A stretch of DNA of 64,000 bases from Salvator merianae (lineage: Eukaryota; Chordata; Lepidosauria; Squamata; Teiidae): contig QVOM02000073.1 of NCBI GenBank assembly GCA_003586115.2, forward strand, positions 62,965,599-63,029,598, read 5' to 3'. Within the stretch, counting starts at the first letter, position 1; each line of letters opens with the position of its first letter. The notes beneath the pieces were generated by a model that was given only the letters and a program-made list of their open reading frames with translations, was not told the origin of the DNA and made no database searches. Positions 23,836 through 34,577 of the stretch are shown in pieces. The translations under genes were made by a program, and so were the position numbers.

Positions 23836-25350
23836 TGCCTAGTGTTTCACATTTTGTAGGACTCCAAGCAGCTATTTTAAAAGCTGTTGCTCAGAATACT
23901 CTATGTTCCTTCACCCCCAATCTGTTCCATGGCAAGAAATCAGTATAACTTAATTTTATGTACTTCACAGATGTCTTATAATAAGGCAATATTAAAGAGA
24001 AAAACTAAGCCAGGTTTTTCCACTGATCCCTAATAAATATTCCTTGTGTAGTGAGTACAAACAAGGTGGTAAGAAGAACCCTTGCATGAATATATTTTAT
24101 TTCCCTGAGTGTTCAGCTGCTTTCATAATTTAATCCTCTCCAGGAAAAATGCAAAATGACAGAGGCATCTGCTGATCATTACCTTTCTGCTCAAAGTGTA
24201 TCTGGGACCTGTCCTGACAGGGAAGAAACATTGGTAGGATCCACACAGGACAGGGTAGTGGCACCATGGGAAAACCCAAGGGACGTGGGAATTGTACAAT
24301 CCTGCATCCATCAGGTACTATCCCTCTATAGCGGGGCAGAAAACACCATCAGAGTCATTTTACAGACAGACTCAAAAAACTGCCGTGGCAGTGCTTTCTG
24401 CCACCCTCCCACGCCACTGCCGTTGTGCAGGCTTAGCTTAAGTCCTCCATCCCAGCAATCCACATGGGCCTATTTTGACAGATGCAGAAAATGCCTGACT
24501 TTTGGAGGCACTTACTGTGCCTTTCGAAATAAGCCTGGGCAGAAACTTCAAAGCCAAGGAATGAATGTTTCCTAGCTTTGATGTTAATGTGGCTGGGAGT
24601 AGGGAGACATGTGTAGCATGCTTCCTGTAGGGCTGGAGCAAGTGCTCCAGTCCATAAGGCTCTTGCAGTTAGAAAAGTTTCTTCAAAATAACTTTACAAG
24701 TAACATTCCAGAGTGCAATCTCATTGAAGCTGCCTACAGCATATTGAAAAGAATTTCATTAAATGTTGCTAACATGTCATAAGCTCCCTTAAATGGAAGG
24801 GTAATGGCTCATAACATTTGTAAGCTTTTTAATTTCATGCAATATGAGCAGCATAATCAGCACCTATTAAAGTCAATCAGCTGTGCCAACTGGGCCTACC
24901 TGCCTTAGATTTTGTCTATATTTTCATAGAGGGTTTACCTGTAAACTAACTCTGAAAACAGCATGTTCGAGTCATTTTGAGAGGTATCTAGGAAAGAAAA
25001 AACGACGTAAGAGAATTTCAGGACTCTCAGGATGCTCACATAAGCCTAAATACTTCTACAAGGTTGGATAGCGAAGCCTTTCAAGTTTTAGTAAATGGGT
25101 TTTCCTTTAAACCAATCGATCAAATTCACTGTTCGTTGGCTTCCTCAAAAAATAAATATGAAGAGAATGAATCTGAAAAATAAACTGCCAAACTTCTTTC
25201 ATAAGGCTATCTCCAGGGGCCAAGAGGCAATGCTGGATATTAAATGAAAGCTGGCATGTCTCTCAAGGGGACCCACCAGACACACACGGGAGTCCCCCAG
25301 CATGGATTCATTTACTGGGAAATCTGGTGAGGTTCTGTGACATAAAGTCA
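23836..25350. other. Intron without recognisable element
   Basis: No supported gene or repeat. Open frames at 24156-24575 and 24438-24641 lie on opposite strands and show no recognisable domain. Confidence 0.5.
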
Positions 25351-25351
25351 C

Positions 25352-25503
25352 TAGCAACTTCCAGGAGTTCACTGAAAACTGAAAACCACTTTGCTTCCCT
25401 CCCTCCCTCCTTCCTTCCTTCTTTCCTTCCTTCCTTTCTCTCTCTCTTTCTTTTCCTTCCTTCCTTCTTTTTCATCTGTATGGTGAACTCCTGGAAGTTG
25501 CTA
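25352..25503. repeat. 21-bp inverted repeat around CT-rich microsatellite
   Basis: Left arm 25352-25372 (TAGCAACTTCCAGGAGTTCAC by composition, pairing base for base) is the exact reverse complement of 25483-25503. Between them is a pyrimidine tract of CCTT and CT units (about 25392-25472). The open frames across it are microsatellite translations. Confidence 0.88.
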
Positions 25504-26355
25504 CCACAGAAGTCTGGTAAGTCAGAAACTTGCCAATAAAGTGAAAATAGTCCTGAATCTCCAATACTTTGTTTCTCCAAATTAAGCAGCCAATAGTCCG
25601 CAACATAACGCTGGGGTTGTCTGGCAATACAGCCAGGATGTCCACAACCTACTGGCACACTTGATGCATGTGGCAGCAGCTTAATTTGTAGCGGTGTCAG
25701 GCTTCAGCACTGGTGAGTATGCCAGGTGAAATGCATTAGGAGTCATGTTGGGAGAATCTGCCGATAGGCAAGGAAATGATTGAAAGAGAAGTTTGAGGTA
25801 ACTTCATTGCCCGTCTAAAGTTTCAGGCTAGAGATTCCTGCCAACTGGCCTGCCTTGCCTACATTTATTTTTCTATCAGAAGTGGCATAGAGAATAAACA
25901 TTTATTCTACTTCCATTTTGGTTGTAAATTATCCACAAGCTGTGCTTATTTCTTCACAATTTTCTACCACATCTTTGTCTTTGAATGAACTTGTGCAGTG
26001 GAATTTACAAACCATAACGAGACTGCTTGGCTTTCTTGTTTTTGTACACTATGCACTGTTACAACCAGAGGTGTCTCCTGCAGTACGTGAAAGTCAGTGT
26101 GGTAAATGACGCACACGGTTTTGGTGCACTGATTATAGTAGCTGATCTTTGTGTCCTTTAATATAATACTGAGTGACTTAAGGTGACAAAAGAATATAAT
26201 AGATCCAGAGCAGGAGAACAGAATGGAAATGAGGGAGAAATCAGAGAAGAATACCAAGAAACATTGTGCAGACTTTATTAACGTATAACCTGAATAAATT
26301 AATTTGGCAGAGCATCACCTTCAAGAAATGGGGAGCTATTAAAATGATGTCACTA
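25504..26355. other. Intron without recognisable element
   Basis: AT-rich unique sequence on both sides of a short G/C mixed stretch. Nothing classified. Confidence 0.5.
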
Positions 26356-26900
26356 TGGCCGCGTTCCGACACGGCATTTAATCAGTTTACAGGCCGTCTT
26401 CAGTTCCCGCTGTCCCGACATGATCTTGCCGTTCCGAAGTTTTTCTGGACTATATCAGCAAAATGCGGACTACTTTGTATTCGGATTTAATGAAGTCTCA
26501 AGCCGTTCCAGATCGTTAGCGCACTTTACTTTGCGATGTGGGAACGGGGAAGGAGACTGTTTGGGAGGGACCATACTTTTTTGTAGGCGCGCAGAGGCAG
26601 GGATCCCCATTTTGTGCTGTCCAATGACAGACTTTGTGGGTGGGCAGGAAGCGCAGTAGTTTCCTCTGCCTCCATTATACCCCCTTCCGTCGCTGCCAGG
26701 GGGAAAGAAACCGTCCTCCTTTTTACTTCGCTAAGCTGTGGTCCTTTCTCTTTCTTTATCCCCCATTCGACACTGCCAGGAAGAAATTAAAGGCTTCCTC
26801 CACTTCCGTCCACTCTTTAAAGCAAAAAATAAACTGTGCCTGTTTGGGGTTGCAGTCCTCTTGCCCCAACAAAGAACCCGCTCAAGATGAGTTTTGCCGT
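26356..26900 (+). mobile_element. CpG-containing DNA element end, partial
   Basis: It begins abruptly with GGCCGCGTTCCGACACGG and is rich in CpG (GTCCCGACATG, GCCGTTCCG, CGTCGCTGCC) compared with flanking intron. The right side runs into a second element at about 26918. Probably a transposon fragment. No transposase domain found in the 79-108 codon frames. Confidence 0.45.
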
Positions 26901-26917
26901 TGGCAGCACACAGCTAC

Positions 26918-27340
26918 ACATGACCAGAAGCAGCATATCGCTGCTCTAGATCACAACTAGCTGTGGAGGACAAATGAGTGCTCCACAGCTTTACTGGGAG
27001 CTGACAGTTCCAGGGAAAGTGCATTCACACCCGTTTCTGGGTGTGAATGCATGACTGCACTGTGCCATGCTGAGCGACTGCACCTGTGTGATTGTGTCTG
27101 CTCGTGCCTGTGCACAGCACAGTGCTGTCAGTTGCCATGGCAGTAGCCAGCCTCTTCCTGGCCGCTGTTATGGTGAGGATTGAGCCAGGATACCAACACT
27201 TGCAACACGAATGCTGGTATCCTGCTCATATCGAAGACGAGGACTAGGCAATGCGGACAGTGTCTGCACTGCATGGTCAATACCATCGTGGAATGTTTGC
27301 AGTCGAATGTTGCATGGTGCAAAGTGTGAAAACTTTCCTG
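26918..27340 (+). mobile_element. DNA element family B2, 5' truncated
   Basis: Blocks AGAAGCAGCATATCGCTGCT, CACAACTAGCTGTGGAGG and TGCATTCACACCC...GGGTGTGAATGCA match 36049-36445. A 13-bp hairpin sits at 27019-27050. The expected left terminus is missing and is replaced by the element at 26356. The right end is eroded (TGCAAAGTGTGAAAAC). Confidence 0.55.
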
Positions 27341-28121
27341 TACCCACAGCATAGACCTCAGAGAAAAGCATCCCAGACCAGGAATGTGGCAGATGGTGCA
27401 GAGCACACTGGTGTCCATTTGCGTGACAGCCAGCCTGTCCCAACCTAGCTTCAAAGCCAAGAAACAAAAATTTCCTGGCTTTGAAGCTGCAGGCCAGGGA
27501 CATTTCTCTATGAGCCTTTCTGCACTTGAATGCAGTGTTCCAGGACTTGGTGGGTCACCATAAGAGCATAACTACAGAAGTGCATGTATAGTAAAATACT
27601 AAACAAAAAAACAGCTGATAAGAATCATTCCAGTTGCAAGATTATGTGTACAAAGAACCCATAAGGAAGATTTTGTCTGTCATATATTTGGACTATTATA
27701 TTTGACTGTGCTTATATTTTGGCTTGTATTATTTTTATCACTGTATTTTTTAAATTAATTCCTTCTGGATCTTTTTGTTTATTCATCTTGACTTTTAGGA
27801 TCTGCACTGGGCCTTATTCTGGATTATATCCTAGAATGGGGATCTGCCATCTGAAAACTAGTGCAGACTATAGCAGAGTCTTCAACTTTTCCTACAATAT
27901 TACTAGTGGCATCAATAAATACTGTTGTGATATAAATGGAGGCTGTAGCAAATTTTGCCTTTCTGCACCTGTAGCTTGACAAGAGAAAATGCCTCTTGCA
28001 AACAGCTTGTATAACTGTTCCTCCTTGCCTTTCAGTTTTGTTAATGCAATGTCTGTGTTAATAATAGTTATTTCTTCAGAACAAGCCAGATTCTCTAGCT
28101 ATGGCTAAAAGTAGAATTGCA
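27341..28121. other. Intron with partial DNA-element ends
   Basis: Phrases GAGCCTTTCTGCACTTG (27509) and CTGCACTGGGCCTTATTCTG (27802) are single ends of the CTGCAC-end families without partners. The rest is unique AT-rich sequence. Confidence 0.45.
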
Positions 28122-28289
28122 AGCTGTTGTCCAGACTCTCTGGTACACTGGTACAACTCTGGTATCAAAGCATCTTGACAGCTTCTTGTCCAGACTCTCT
28201 AATGGCACTGGCACAACTCTGATATCAAATGGCATTTTCACAGTTACCATGACAGAACAGACTGATTAGTCTATTCTATTGAGGTAATT

Positions 28290-28845
28290 TACCATGCAGC
28301 ACAGACACTGTCCGCACTGCATGGCCAGTAACCTTACCTGAAACAGGCTACCAGCATTTGCCTTACCCGATTCTTGCCATGACAGTGGCTGGGAAGCATC
28401 TGGCCAGTGCCAGTGCTACTGGCAGCCCATGCAGTGTGAAGATGTGCACAGGCACGATCGGCCAATTGCGCCTGCACAATCAGGCAGTTGGGCCCATGCG
28501 ATGCCCCAATCGGGGCATCATGCGGACCCAATCAGGGCATCGCACGGGCCTAGTTGGGGCATCACGCAGGCCCAATCGGGGCATCGTGCAGGCCCAGTTG
28601 GGGCATTGCACAGGCCCAAGCAGGGCATCACACAGCATGGCAGCCAAGGCAAGCACAGATGCACCTTGCTGGAAGCTGGATACCAGCTCCTGGTAAAGCT
28701 GCGGGGCACAAATTAGTGCTCCACAGCTAGTTGTGATCAAGAGCAACCGTAGCCTGCTCCCAGCCTCTCGGGCCTCCGCAAAGTGCAGAAACCCTTGGCT
28801 AGCAAGTGTTATTGATGCTCGTTAGCAGCAAGTGCAAACAGGCCC
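28290..28845 (-). mobile_element. DNA element family B2, inverted copy
   Basis: The right end AGTGCAAACAGGCCC is the inverted form of GGGCCTGTTTGCACT seen at 38501. Inside, GCACAAATTAGTGCTCCACAG and the GATGCTCGTTAGCAGCAAG block near the end match the 36049 and 38501 copies. The element carries its own 22-bp tandem array (28486-28639). The left end is poorly defined. Confidence 0.62.
28486..28639 (+). repeat. 22-bp tandem repeat, seven units
   Basis: Units begin at 28486, 28508, 28530, 28552, 28574, 28596 and 28618, each of the type AATCGGGGCATCGTGCAGGCCC. Alternate units tend to read AATC and AGTT at the start. There are no spacers, so it is a minisatellite and not a CRISPR array. The overlapping 88-112 codon frames on both strands are products of the repeat. 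Confidence 0.92.
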
Positions 28846-28993
28846 AAAGTTTCCTCACAGTTTCTTGGCCAAACTCTCTAATGGCATTGGTAAGACTCTG
28901 GAATCAAAACATCTTGACAACTCTTTGTCCGGTCTCTCTAATGGCACTGGTACAACTCTGCTATCAAAGCATCCCGACAGCTTCTTGTCCAGG

Positions 28994-29174
28994 TATGGCA
29001 AGTGCACGAGTATGGATGCTGCCAGGCTGTAATAACCAACAGTTATGACACTTTGACATTGCAACAATATTGCCATTTGCTGCAGTCTAGCAGAGTGCAC
29101 ACTTACATTCATGCTGTATCTGTAGGGAGTGTTATGTTTTAAATACGTTATCGGTGTATTCTACATATTTTATC
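28994..29174. other. Short unclassified intron
   Basis: No feature recognised. Confidence 0.5.
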
Positions 29175-30395
29175 TTTTTTATTATTGTTGTTATTTTTTT
29201 TTTATTCAGGGTGCACAAAACATACATTTAACCCAAAGGAAAAGTTTATAGATTAACATAATGTTGACTTCCTCCTTCTTCAAAAGTTTCTTCTATGTTT
29301 CATATTTCATGCCCTTCCTGTTTTTAGATTCTTTTCTTCTACCAATACTTTTTTTCTCTTCACTCTTCAAATCCAGCAATAACAAGTTATTTTTCTAATT
29401 CTTGTAGAAAATCAATAAAGGGTTTCCAGTTTTTATAAAACTTATCAACTATCTTATTTCTCAATAAATTAGTCCATTTGTCCATCTCTGCAAGGTCCAT
29501 CATTTTAACCAGCCAGTCATTCCCCTGAGTATTTTATCCCCTTTCCATTTTTGTACATACACAATTCTAACTGCAGTTACCATACTTTGCATTAAAACAT
29601 TAACTTTATCAAACTTATCTTCTATTATCCCTAATAGATAAAATTCTGGTTTAAAAGGAATATTAATCTTTAAGATCTTTTGCATAACCATAATTATTCA
29701 CACCTTTTTTTTTTTGCTTTTGTACAAGTCCACCTCATATGTACCTTCTTGCTTTTACATTTCCAACACTTATTTGACATGCCTTAATACATTTTTGAAA
29801 TTTTATAAGGTGTTAAATGCCACCTATCCATCTTCTTGTAGATATTCTCTTTTAAAGTATTACATACAGTAAATTCCAATTCTTTAATCCAAAGTCTTTT
29901 CCATTGTTCCATCTGTATACTATAATTAAAATTTCTGGCCCATGTTATCAAACATTCTTTAACTTGATCTTGTTCCAGATCTATCTTCAAAAGTAGTTTA
30001 TACATCATACCTATAATACCCCTCTCTTGTTTTTCAACATCTTCTTCCCATTTCTGTCTTTCTAATTCAGACTCCATTCTTCTTTTATCTTGTCTAAACA
30101 CATCAAAAAACTGTGTGTACATAAACCATTGTACCGCCAGACCGTCTTGATTTAACTGATCTCTTGTTTTTAAAACAAATTCATTCGTTACATCATTTTT
30201 ACTCAACACATCTTCATATTTAATCCATTTATCTTGTCTTCCAGATTCTTTAAATAAGCCTTCATGGGGTGAAACCCGCATTGCTATTTTTGTGTACAAT
30301 CTACTTTTATATTTATTCCAAACCATCCATAAAGCATTTCTGACATAGCAATTTTTAAAAGCAGCATTCACTTTTACCTTGTCATATCTTTTTTT
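29175..30395 (-). mobile_element. L1 LINE, 5' truncated 3' end
   Basis: Read on the minus strand this is the end of L1 ORF2. A 208-codon open stretch (29784-30410) ends with DRWHLTPYKISKMY, the conserved C-terminal L1 segment. After a stop, NKCWKCKSKK...HMRWTC gives the L1 cysteine-histidine motif. A later frame (29500-29691) contains IQKILKI-like and FYLLG motifs. A T-rich run at 29185-29205 is the complement of the A-rich tail. The 5' truncation point is close to 30390, directly against an L2-like tail. Not capable of coding a complete protein. Confidence 0.85.
29784..30395 (-). pseudogene. L1 ORF2 C-terminal fragment
   Basis: The frame stays open for about 200 codons through a Lys- and Trp-rich region (for example LFKESGRQDKWIKYEDVLSK), as expected for the part of L1 ORF2p downstream of the reverse transcriptase. 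It stops immediately after KISKMY, where family members continue into the cysteine motif. The first few codons of the longest open frame lie in adjacent L2-tail sequence and do not belong to L1. No reverse transcriptase or endonuclease domain remains. Confidence 0.8.
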
Positions 30396-30475
30396 ATTGT
30401 TGTGACCCACTCTGGGATCTTCAGGAGAAGGGCAGGATATAAATTCTTAAATATAAATACATAAATGAAGTTAGA
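30390..30475 (+). mobile_element. L2-like LINE 3' tail
   Basis: TTGTGACCCACTCTGGGATC then TTCAGGAGAAGGGCAGGATA, followed by an AAATATAAATAC tail. It carries the same signature as the tails at 12365 and 19550. Only the last 85 bases are present, joined to the truncated end of the L1. Confidence 0.68.
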
Positions 30476-30673
30476 ATGATACCAGCGTCATACTGGTGTC
30501 ACAGCAAGATGTATACCCAGCCCAAGATTTATGTCAATGCGGGTTAAGTAGATTGAGGAAAATGCATGCTTATGAGAGGGAAAGATGAGAAAGATAATAT
30601 CTGCATTACGTCATTAAGGTTGTGTGATAAGTAGGTGCTTACCAAGCCTACCTACTAACAGAAAAGAATACTC

Positions 30674-30788
30674 GACCCTTTCTACACTGAGCCTTATTCT
30701 GCCTCCTGCCATAATCTGCACTAGTATACAGATGGCAGGTGCCTATTCCAGGATACAAGCTGGAATAAAGCCCAGTGCAGAAAGGGCC
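30674..30788. mobile_element. 115-bp miniature DNA element, GGCCCTTTCTGCACT family
   Basis: The left end GACCCTTTCTACACTGAGCC and the right end, complement of GGCCCTTTCTGCACTGGGC, form a long inverted repeat covering most of the element. Flanking triplets are CTC and CTT. The inner blocks (ATAATCTGCACTAGTATACA, CAGATGGCAGGTGCCTATTC) recur at 35427-35606 and 47090-47278. Confidence 0.75.
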
Positions 30789-30789
30789 C

Positions 30790-32265
30790 TTCTTTCTAAA
30801 CAAGAAGCTCTCTACCATCAAAGAAGAATGCATTTTGAATCTGATTGATCTTGTCATGTAATACTCAGTGCTCTAAGGCAGCCCGTCTTCTTGGATCTAT
30901 CTCAGGTCAAAATCGGTATTAAAAATGCAGCAGAAGCCCCAGTAGAAGAATTGGCAGGATTCCATCTCAGAAGGAATGATGAGTCCCTTTTGAATGGCTC
31001 CTTTCTGCTTCATCCAAAGCTAGATTGCTTCTTACAGATCTGCTATCTAAATACTAAGCAGAGGGAGTCCTTCTCCATTGATGAGATCTGACAAGATCAC
31101 AGCCTGAAGTGGTGACAGCCCAAGAATGCAATGTGCTTTAGCCTTGTGAAACATCAATGCCTCAAAGGAGACAAGTAAATAAAATTACCCACAATCAGCT
31201 TGATTGGGTGCTAAGACAAGACTGTTTGACAAAATAGTTGTGCCTTTGTAACTGCAACATCTTGGCCTTTCTGGGCCTTGATTGTATCCTTTGGGTTGTT
31301 GATTTAGGTTTATCTTTGAGGCATTTTCTTTTTCAACCTCCCTCTTGTACAATTTCTTGTTTTTCCAAACAAAGACATGACCCATTGATGTACCTGGGGC
31401 CAGACTACATGGGACATTAGAGATGCCTGCATTTACTGTCAGTTTTGTTTTGTTTTTAAAAATTGAAATTGTGTCTGGGAGGTAGATAATAGTGTCAGAA
31501 CAGGCGTGGAATGTGAATGCAGTAATCTCCTATCATTGCTGTGATTCTGAGAAAAACTCATTCTCTCTGTCTGTTGTTTGCTTTGAGAGGAAATCATTAT
31601 TGACCAGACTCACACCTCATGTGGCATGCAGAATGCAAATCTCCAACAATGTTATCAGTGGCCAATAAGTTGCTGTGGAATCAAATCTAAGTAGCCACAT
31701 CCTACATATTAATTATAGGTCCTGAGATAACTGCAGTGTGGGTTTCATTATCCTCAAGTCACTGCTGGTAATCACTGCTTCCCCACATTTCTCGGTTACA
31801 TCCTCTGGGAAAATCCTGTTTCTAGTCTCCTCAAAAATCCATCCGTTTCTATATCTGCAGGAATATGGTGATATATTTCCTTCTTTATATGTCTTCATTA
31901 TATGCGTATATCTGGGCTTTGGGAATTGGCAACAATGGCAGTAAAGGATGCCAGCTGATATCAAGGGCGGTCTGTGTCTGGAAGTTGTAATCTATGCTTC
32001 AATCAGAAAGCATTCTCATAAGAAATGTAGGGACGGAATTAGCACTGAGATGCTCAGAGCTATCCTTAGCGTGACGTGCCTGGAAGTGTACGTGGGTTAA
32101 TCAAGCTTCTTTGGAGTTCAAAACACTGCAGATCTCCCTTTGATTTGCTGTACTTACAAAGGCAGGACATACATTTAACCAAGAAATAAGGACAAATTGG
32201 GTAATGCCTTTCCTTGCTGCATAAATGTTATGCAAACTGTGTAACACTTGTTAGACAAGTTTCAT
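30790..32265. other. Intron without recognisable element
   Basis: Unique-looking AT-rich sequence. Nothing supported. Confidence 0.5.
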
Positions 32266-32267
32266 GG

Positions 32268-32485
32268 ATATCAGGTGTATCAATGGCTACTAGAATTGAT
32301 GCCTATGTGCGGCCTCCAGGAGACAGGCAGGATGCCTCTAAAGGCCATTTGCAAGGAATCAAAGAGCAGGTGAAGGTGTTGCCTTTGTCTTCTTCTTGAG
32401 AATGCCTAGAAGCAATTGGTGGGCCACTGTGTGAAACAAGGCTAGATGGGTTGTGTCCAATCCAGCAGGGCTCCTGTGTTGTAGT
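32268..32485 (+). mobile_element. CR1-like 3' end fragment
   Basis: GCAAGGAATCAAAGAGCAGG, GAGAATGCCTAGAAGCAATT and GGTGGGCCACTGTGTGAAAC repeat the text of 39260-39455. The end (GATCCAGCAGG-like, here AATCCAGCAGGGCTCCTG) lacks the microsatellite tail present in the other copy. Confidence 0.65.
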
Positions 32486-32519
32486 TATCCACCCTACTCA
32501 GCCCTTGCCTATCTTGGCT

Positions 32520-34145
32520 CATTAGAGTAAACTGTAGGGAAATTACTGGGTGGGTCCAGCTTGTGGTGAATATATCCTTGCATGATGGAGCAGTGCCATT
32601 GGTTTGGAAAGAGGCAGTGGAGCATCCACGCTCGAAGAATCCTTTCCTGGGTCAAGGTGTTAGAAAAGGTGGCGGTTGTGCAGCTATAGGCACTCTTGGA
32701 GGAAAGTGTTTATCTTCACCCGTTTCAGTCTGGGTTGAGGCCTGGTTTGGGGACAGAATCAGCCTTGGTCACCCTGACCTTTGGTGAGAGAGAGACAGGG
32801 AGAGTGCAACACTGTTGATCATGCTTTATATCTGAGCAGCTTTTGATACCTTTGACCCTGGAATTCTTTTGGATTGCCTTTGAGGGTTGGGAGTGGGTGG
32901 AACGGTGCTGCAATGGTTGAACTTCTACCTGTGAGAATGAACTGCATCCTGGTAGCTAGGCTGTGGGGTGCCACAGATGTTATTTTGGCAACAATGTTAT
33001 TTAATATTTATATAAAGCCAATGGGATCGGTCATCAAGAGTTTGGGGGTAAGGTGTCACCAATATGCTGATGACACTATGCTCTGTTTCTCCTTTACATC
33101 TGAATCAGAAGAGGCTGTGGATATTCTGAACTAATGGCTTGGATGCACTGATATGGGTTGAATGAGGGTGAATACACTGAGGCTGAACCCTGACAAGACA
33201 GAGACATTGTGAGTAGCAAGTTTCCAGTTTCAGGAGCTGAGGAGTTAGTCTGTTTTAGATGGGGTTGCACTTTCTCCAAAAGAACAAGTATGTTTCTCTG
33301 GGGGTACTTCTAGAATCATCAGTGTCACTGGAGTCTCAGGTGACCTCTACTATCAGGAGTAGCTATTAGCAGCTTCACTTGCTGTACCCTCTGCCCCTCT
33401 ATCAGGACAGAGAGAGTCTGGCCATTGTTGTCCATGTCCCAGTAACTTTGCATTTGGATTACTGTAATGTGGTCTGTGCAGGGCTACTCTTGTACCTAGT
33501 CTGGAAGCTTCAGCTGGTGTAACAGGCAGTGGTCAGGTTGTTGAGTGGGGATCTGCTCTCACACACATAACATCTGTGCTTGAGAAATTGCACTGGCTGC
33601 CAATCAACTGCTAGGCCAGATTGAAGGTTCTATGTTTGGTATATAAGGCCTTTAACAACTTGAAACCAGTGCACTTCTTTGATCACCTTCTGCAGTTTAG
33701 ACCAGTGAGCTTGCTGTGATACTCCAGGAGATGCTGCTGCAGGTACCAGCAGCCACTGAATGTCTTATTCATTCATTCATTCATTCATTCATTCATTCAT
33801 TCATTCTGCCGTTTACACAAAGGTCTCAGGATGGATTACAGTTACAAACAAGTATCCTGCAGCAGGATCTTCTTTGTGGTGGGGCCTACAATCTGGAATC
33901 TCCTCAGATATGTGTGGGGTGCCTACCATTATATCTTTTAGGTGCCTGTTGAAAACCCATCTGTTTACCCAGGTATTCATTCCCACTGTGAATGAATGTT
34001 GGTTTCATATGGCCACTCAATTTTTAATACTGTTTTTTTATATGGTTGCCTTAATTGTTTTAAACATGCTTTTGAGTTTTTGTAAACAATATTGAAATGT
34101 TTAATATGAAAAAGCAGTATAAAAATGTTTTAAAGAAATAAAATC
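32520..34145 (+). mobile_element. L2-like LINE, degenerate
   Basis: Plus-strand relative of the 12365-14570 element. An eroded reverse transcriptase is readable: MLFNIYIKPMGSVI then QYADDTMLCFSF at about 32990-33090, followed by LNPDKTET near 33190. The C-terminal equivalent (LVYKAFNNLKPVHFFDHL) is near 33640-33690. The segment before MLFNIYI is shortened, so the GVPQGS motif is lost. The element ends near 34145 in an A-rich tail. An (ATTC)10 run with an inverted L2-like tail (33767-33845) is nested near the 3' end. Confidence 0.8.
33767..33806. repeat. (ATTC)10 microsatellite
   Basis: Ten perfect ATTC units, adjoining an inverted L2-like tail phrase (AAAGGTCTCAGGATGGATTA). This suggests the run is the tail of a nested minus-strand insertion. 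Confidence 0.9.
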
Positions 34146-34577
34146 AGTGTGACATTATGCTCCAGGGGCAGCTCGCTTGGGCAAAATCCACTGTTTACAT
34201 CAGGGCAGACTCCTATGGTTGCATCTAGGATTGTAACCTTCTTGTCCCTTGCCTGTCGTTAGCTGTGTTTATTGTTACTTTTGGCTTCATCTTCTCTTTA
34301 CCACTTTGTCCTTTGCCCCATGTGCACTTGCAACTACGGTGTGCTTATCTACAGTTCCCAATCAGGAACCTCTCAAACTATAAGCCTTGAATACCCTCCT
34401 ACTGTCTAACTTAAGACAGTAGATCCTCTTCTGTTGCCTTTATATTGGGCCTTGCTGCACCTAAGATTTAGTCTAACTTCAGTTCGCTTTAAAAACACGT
34501 GAACTCATCAGCAAAAAGACCAGTCATTTTCTTTCCGTGCATTCTAAGCCAAAAGTGGATTTTCTGGGTTAGATAAT
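34146..34577. other. Intron without recognisable element
   Basis: Nothing supported. Confidence 0.5.

Larger units (their letters stand above)
28122..28993 (+). repeat. 60-bp minisatellite split by an insertion
   Basis: Units of AGCTTCTTGTCCAGACTCTC followed by TAATGGCACTGGTACAACTC start at 28122, 28180, 28859, 28919 and 28979 (the last partial). The gap between units two and three is filled by a DNA element (about 28290-28845). The period is 58-60 bases. Confidence 0.87.

Noticed and set aside
24156..24575. 139-codon plus-strand open frame as a gene
   Set aside because: No domain, no splice-site support, and a frame on the opposite strand overlaps it.
25327..25658. Lys/Glu/Arg-repeat and Phe/Leu/Pro-repeat frames
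   Set aside because: These are translations of the CT-rich microsatellite.
28486..28639. Regular 22-bp repeats resembling a CRISPR array
   Set aside because: The repeats are directly adjacent with no unique spacers, the genome is a vertebrate one, and the array lies inside a transposon.
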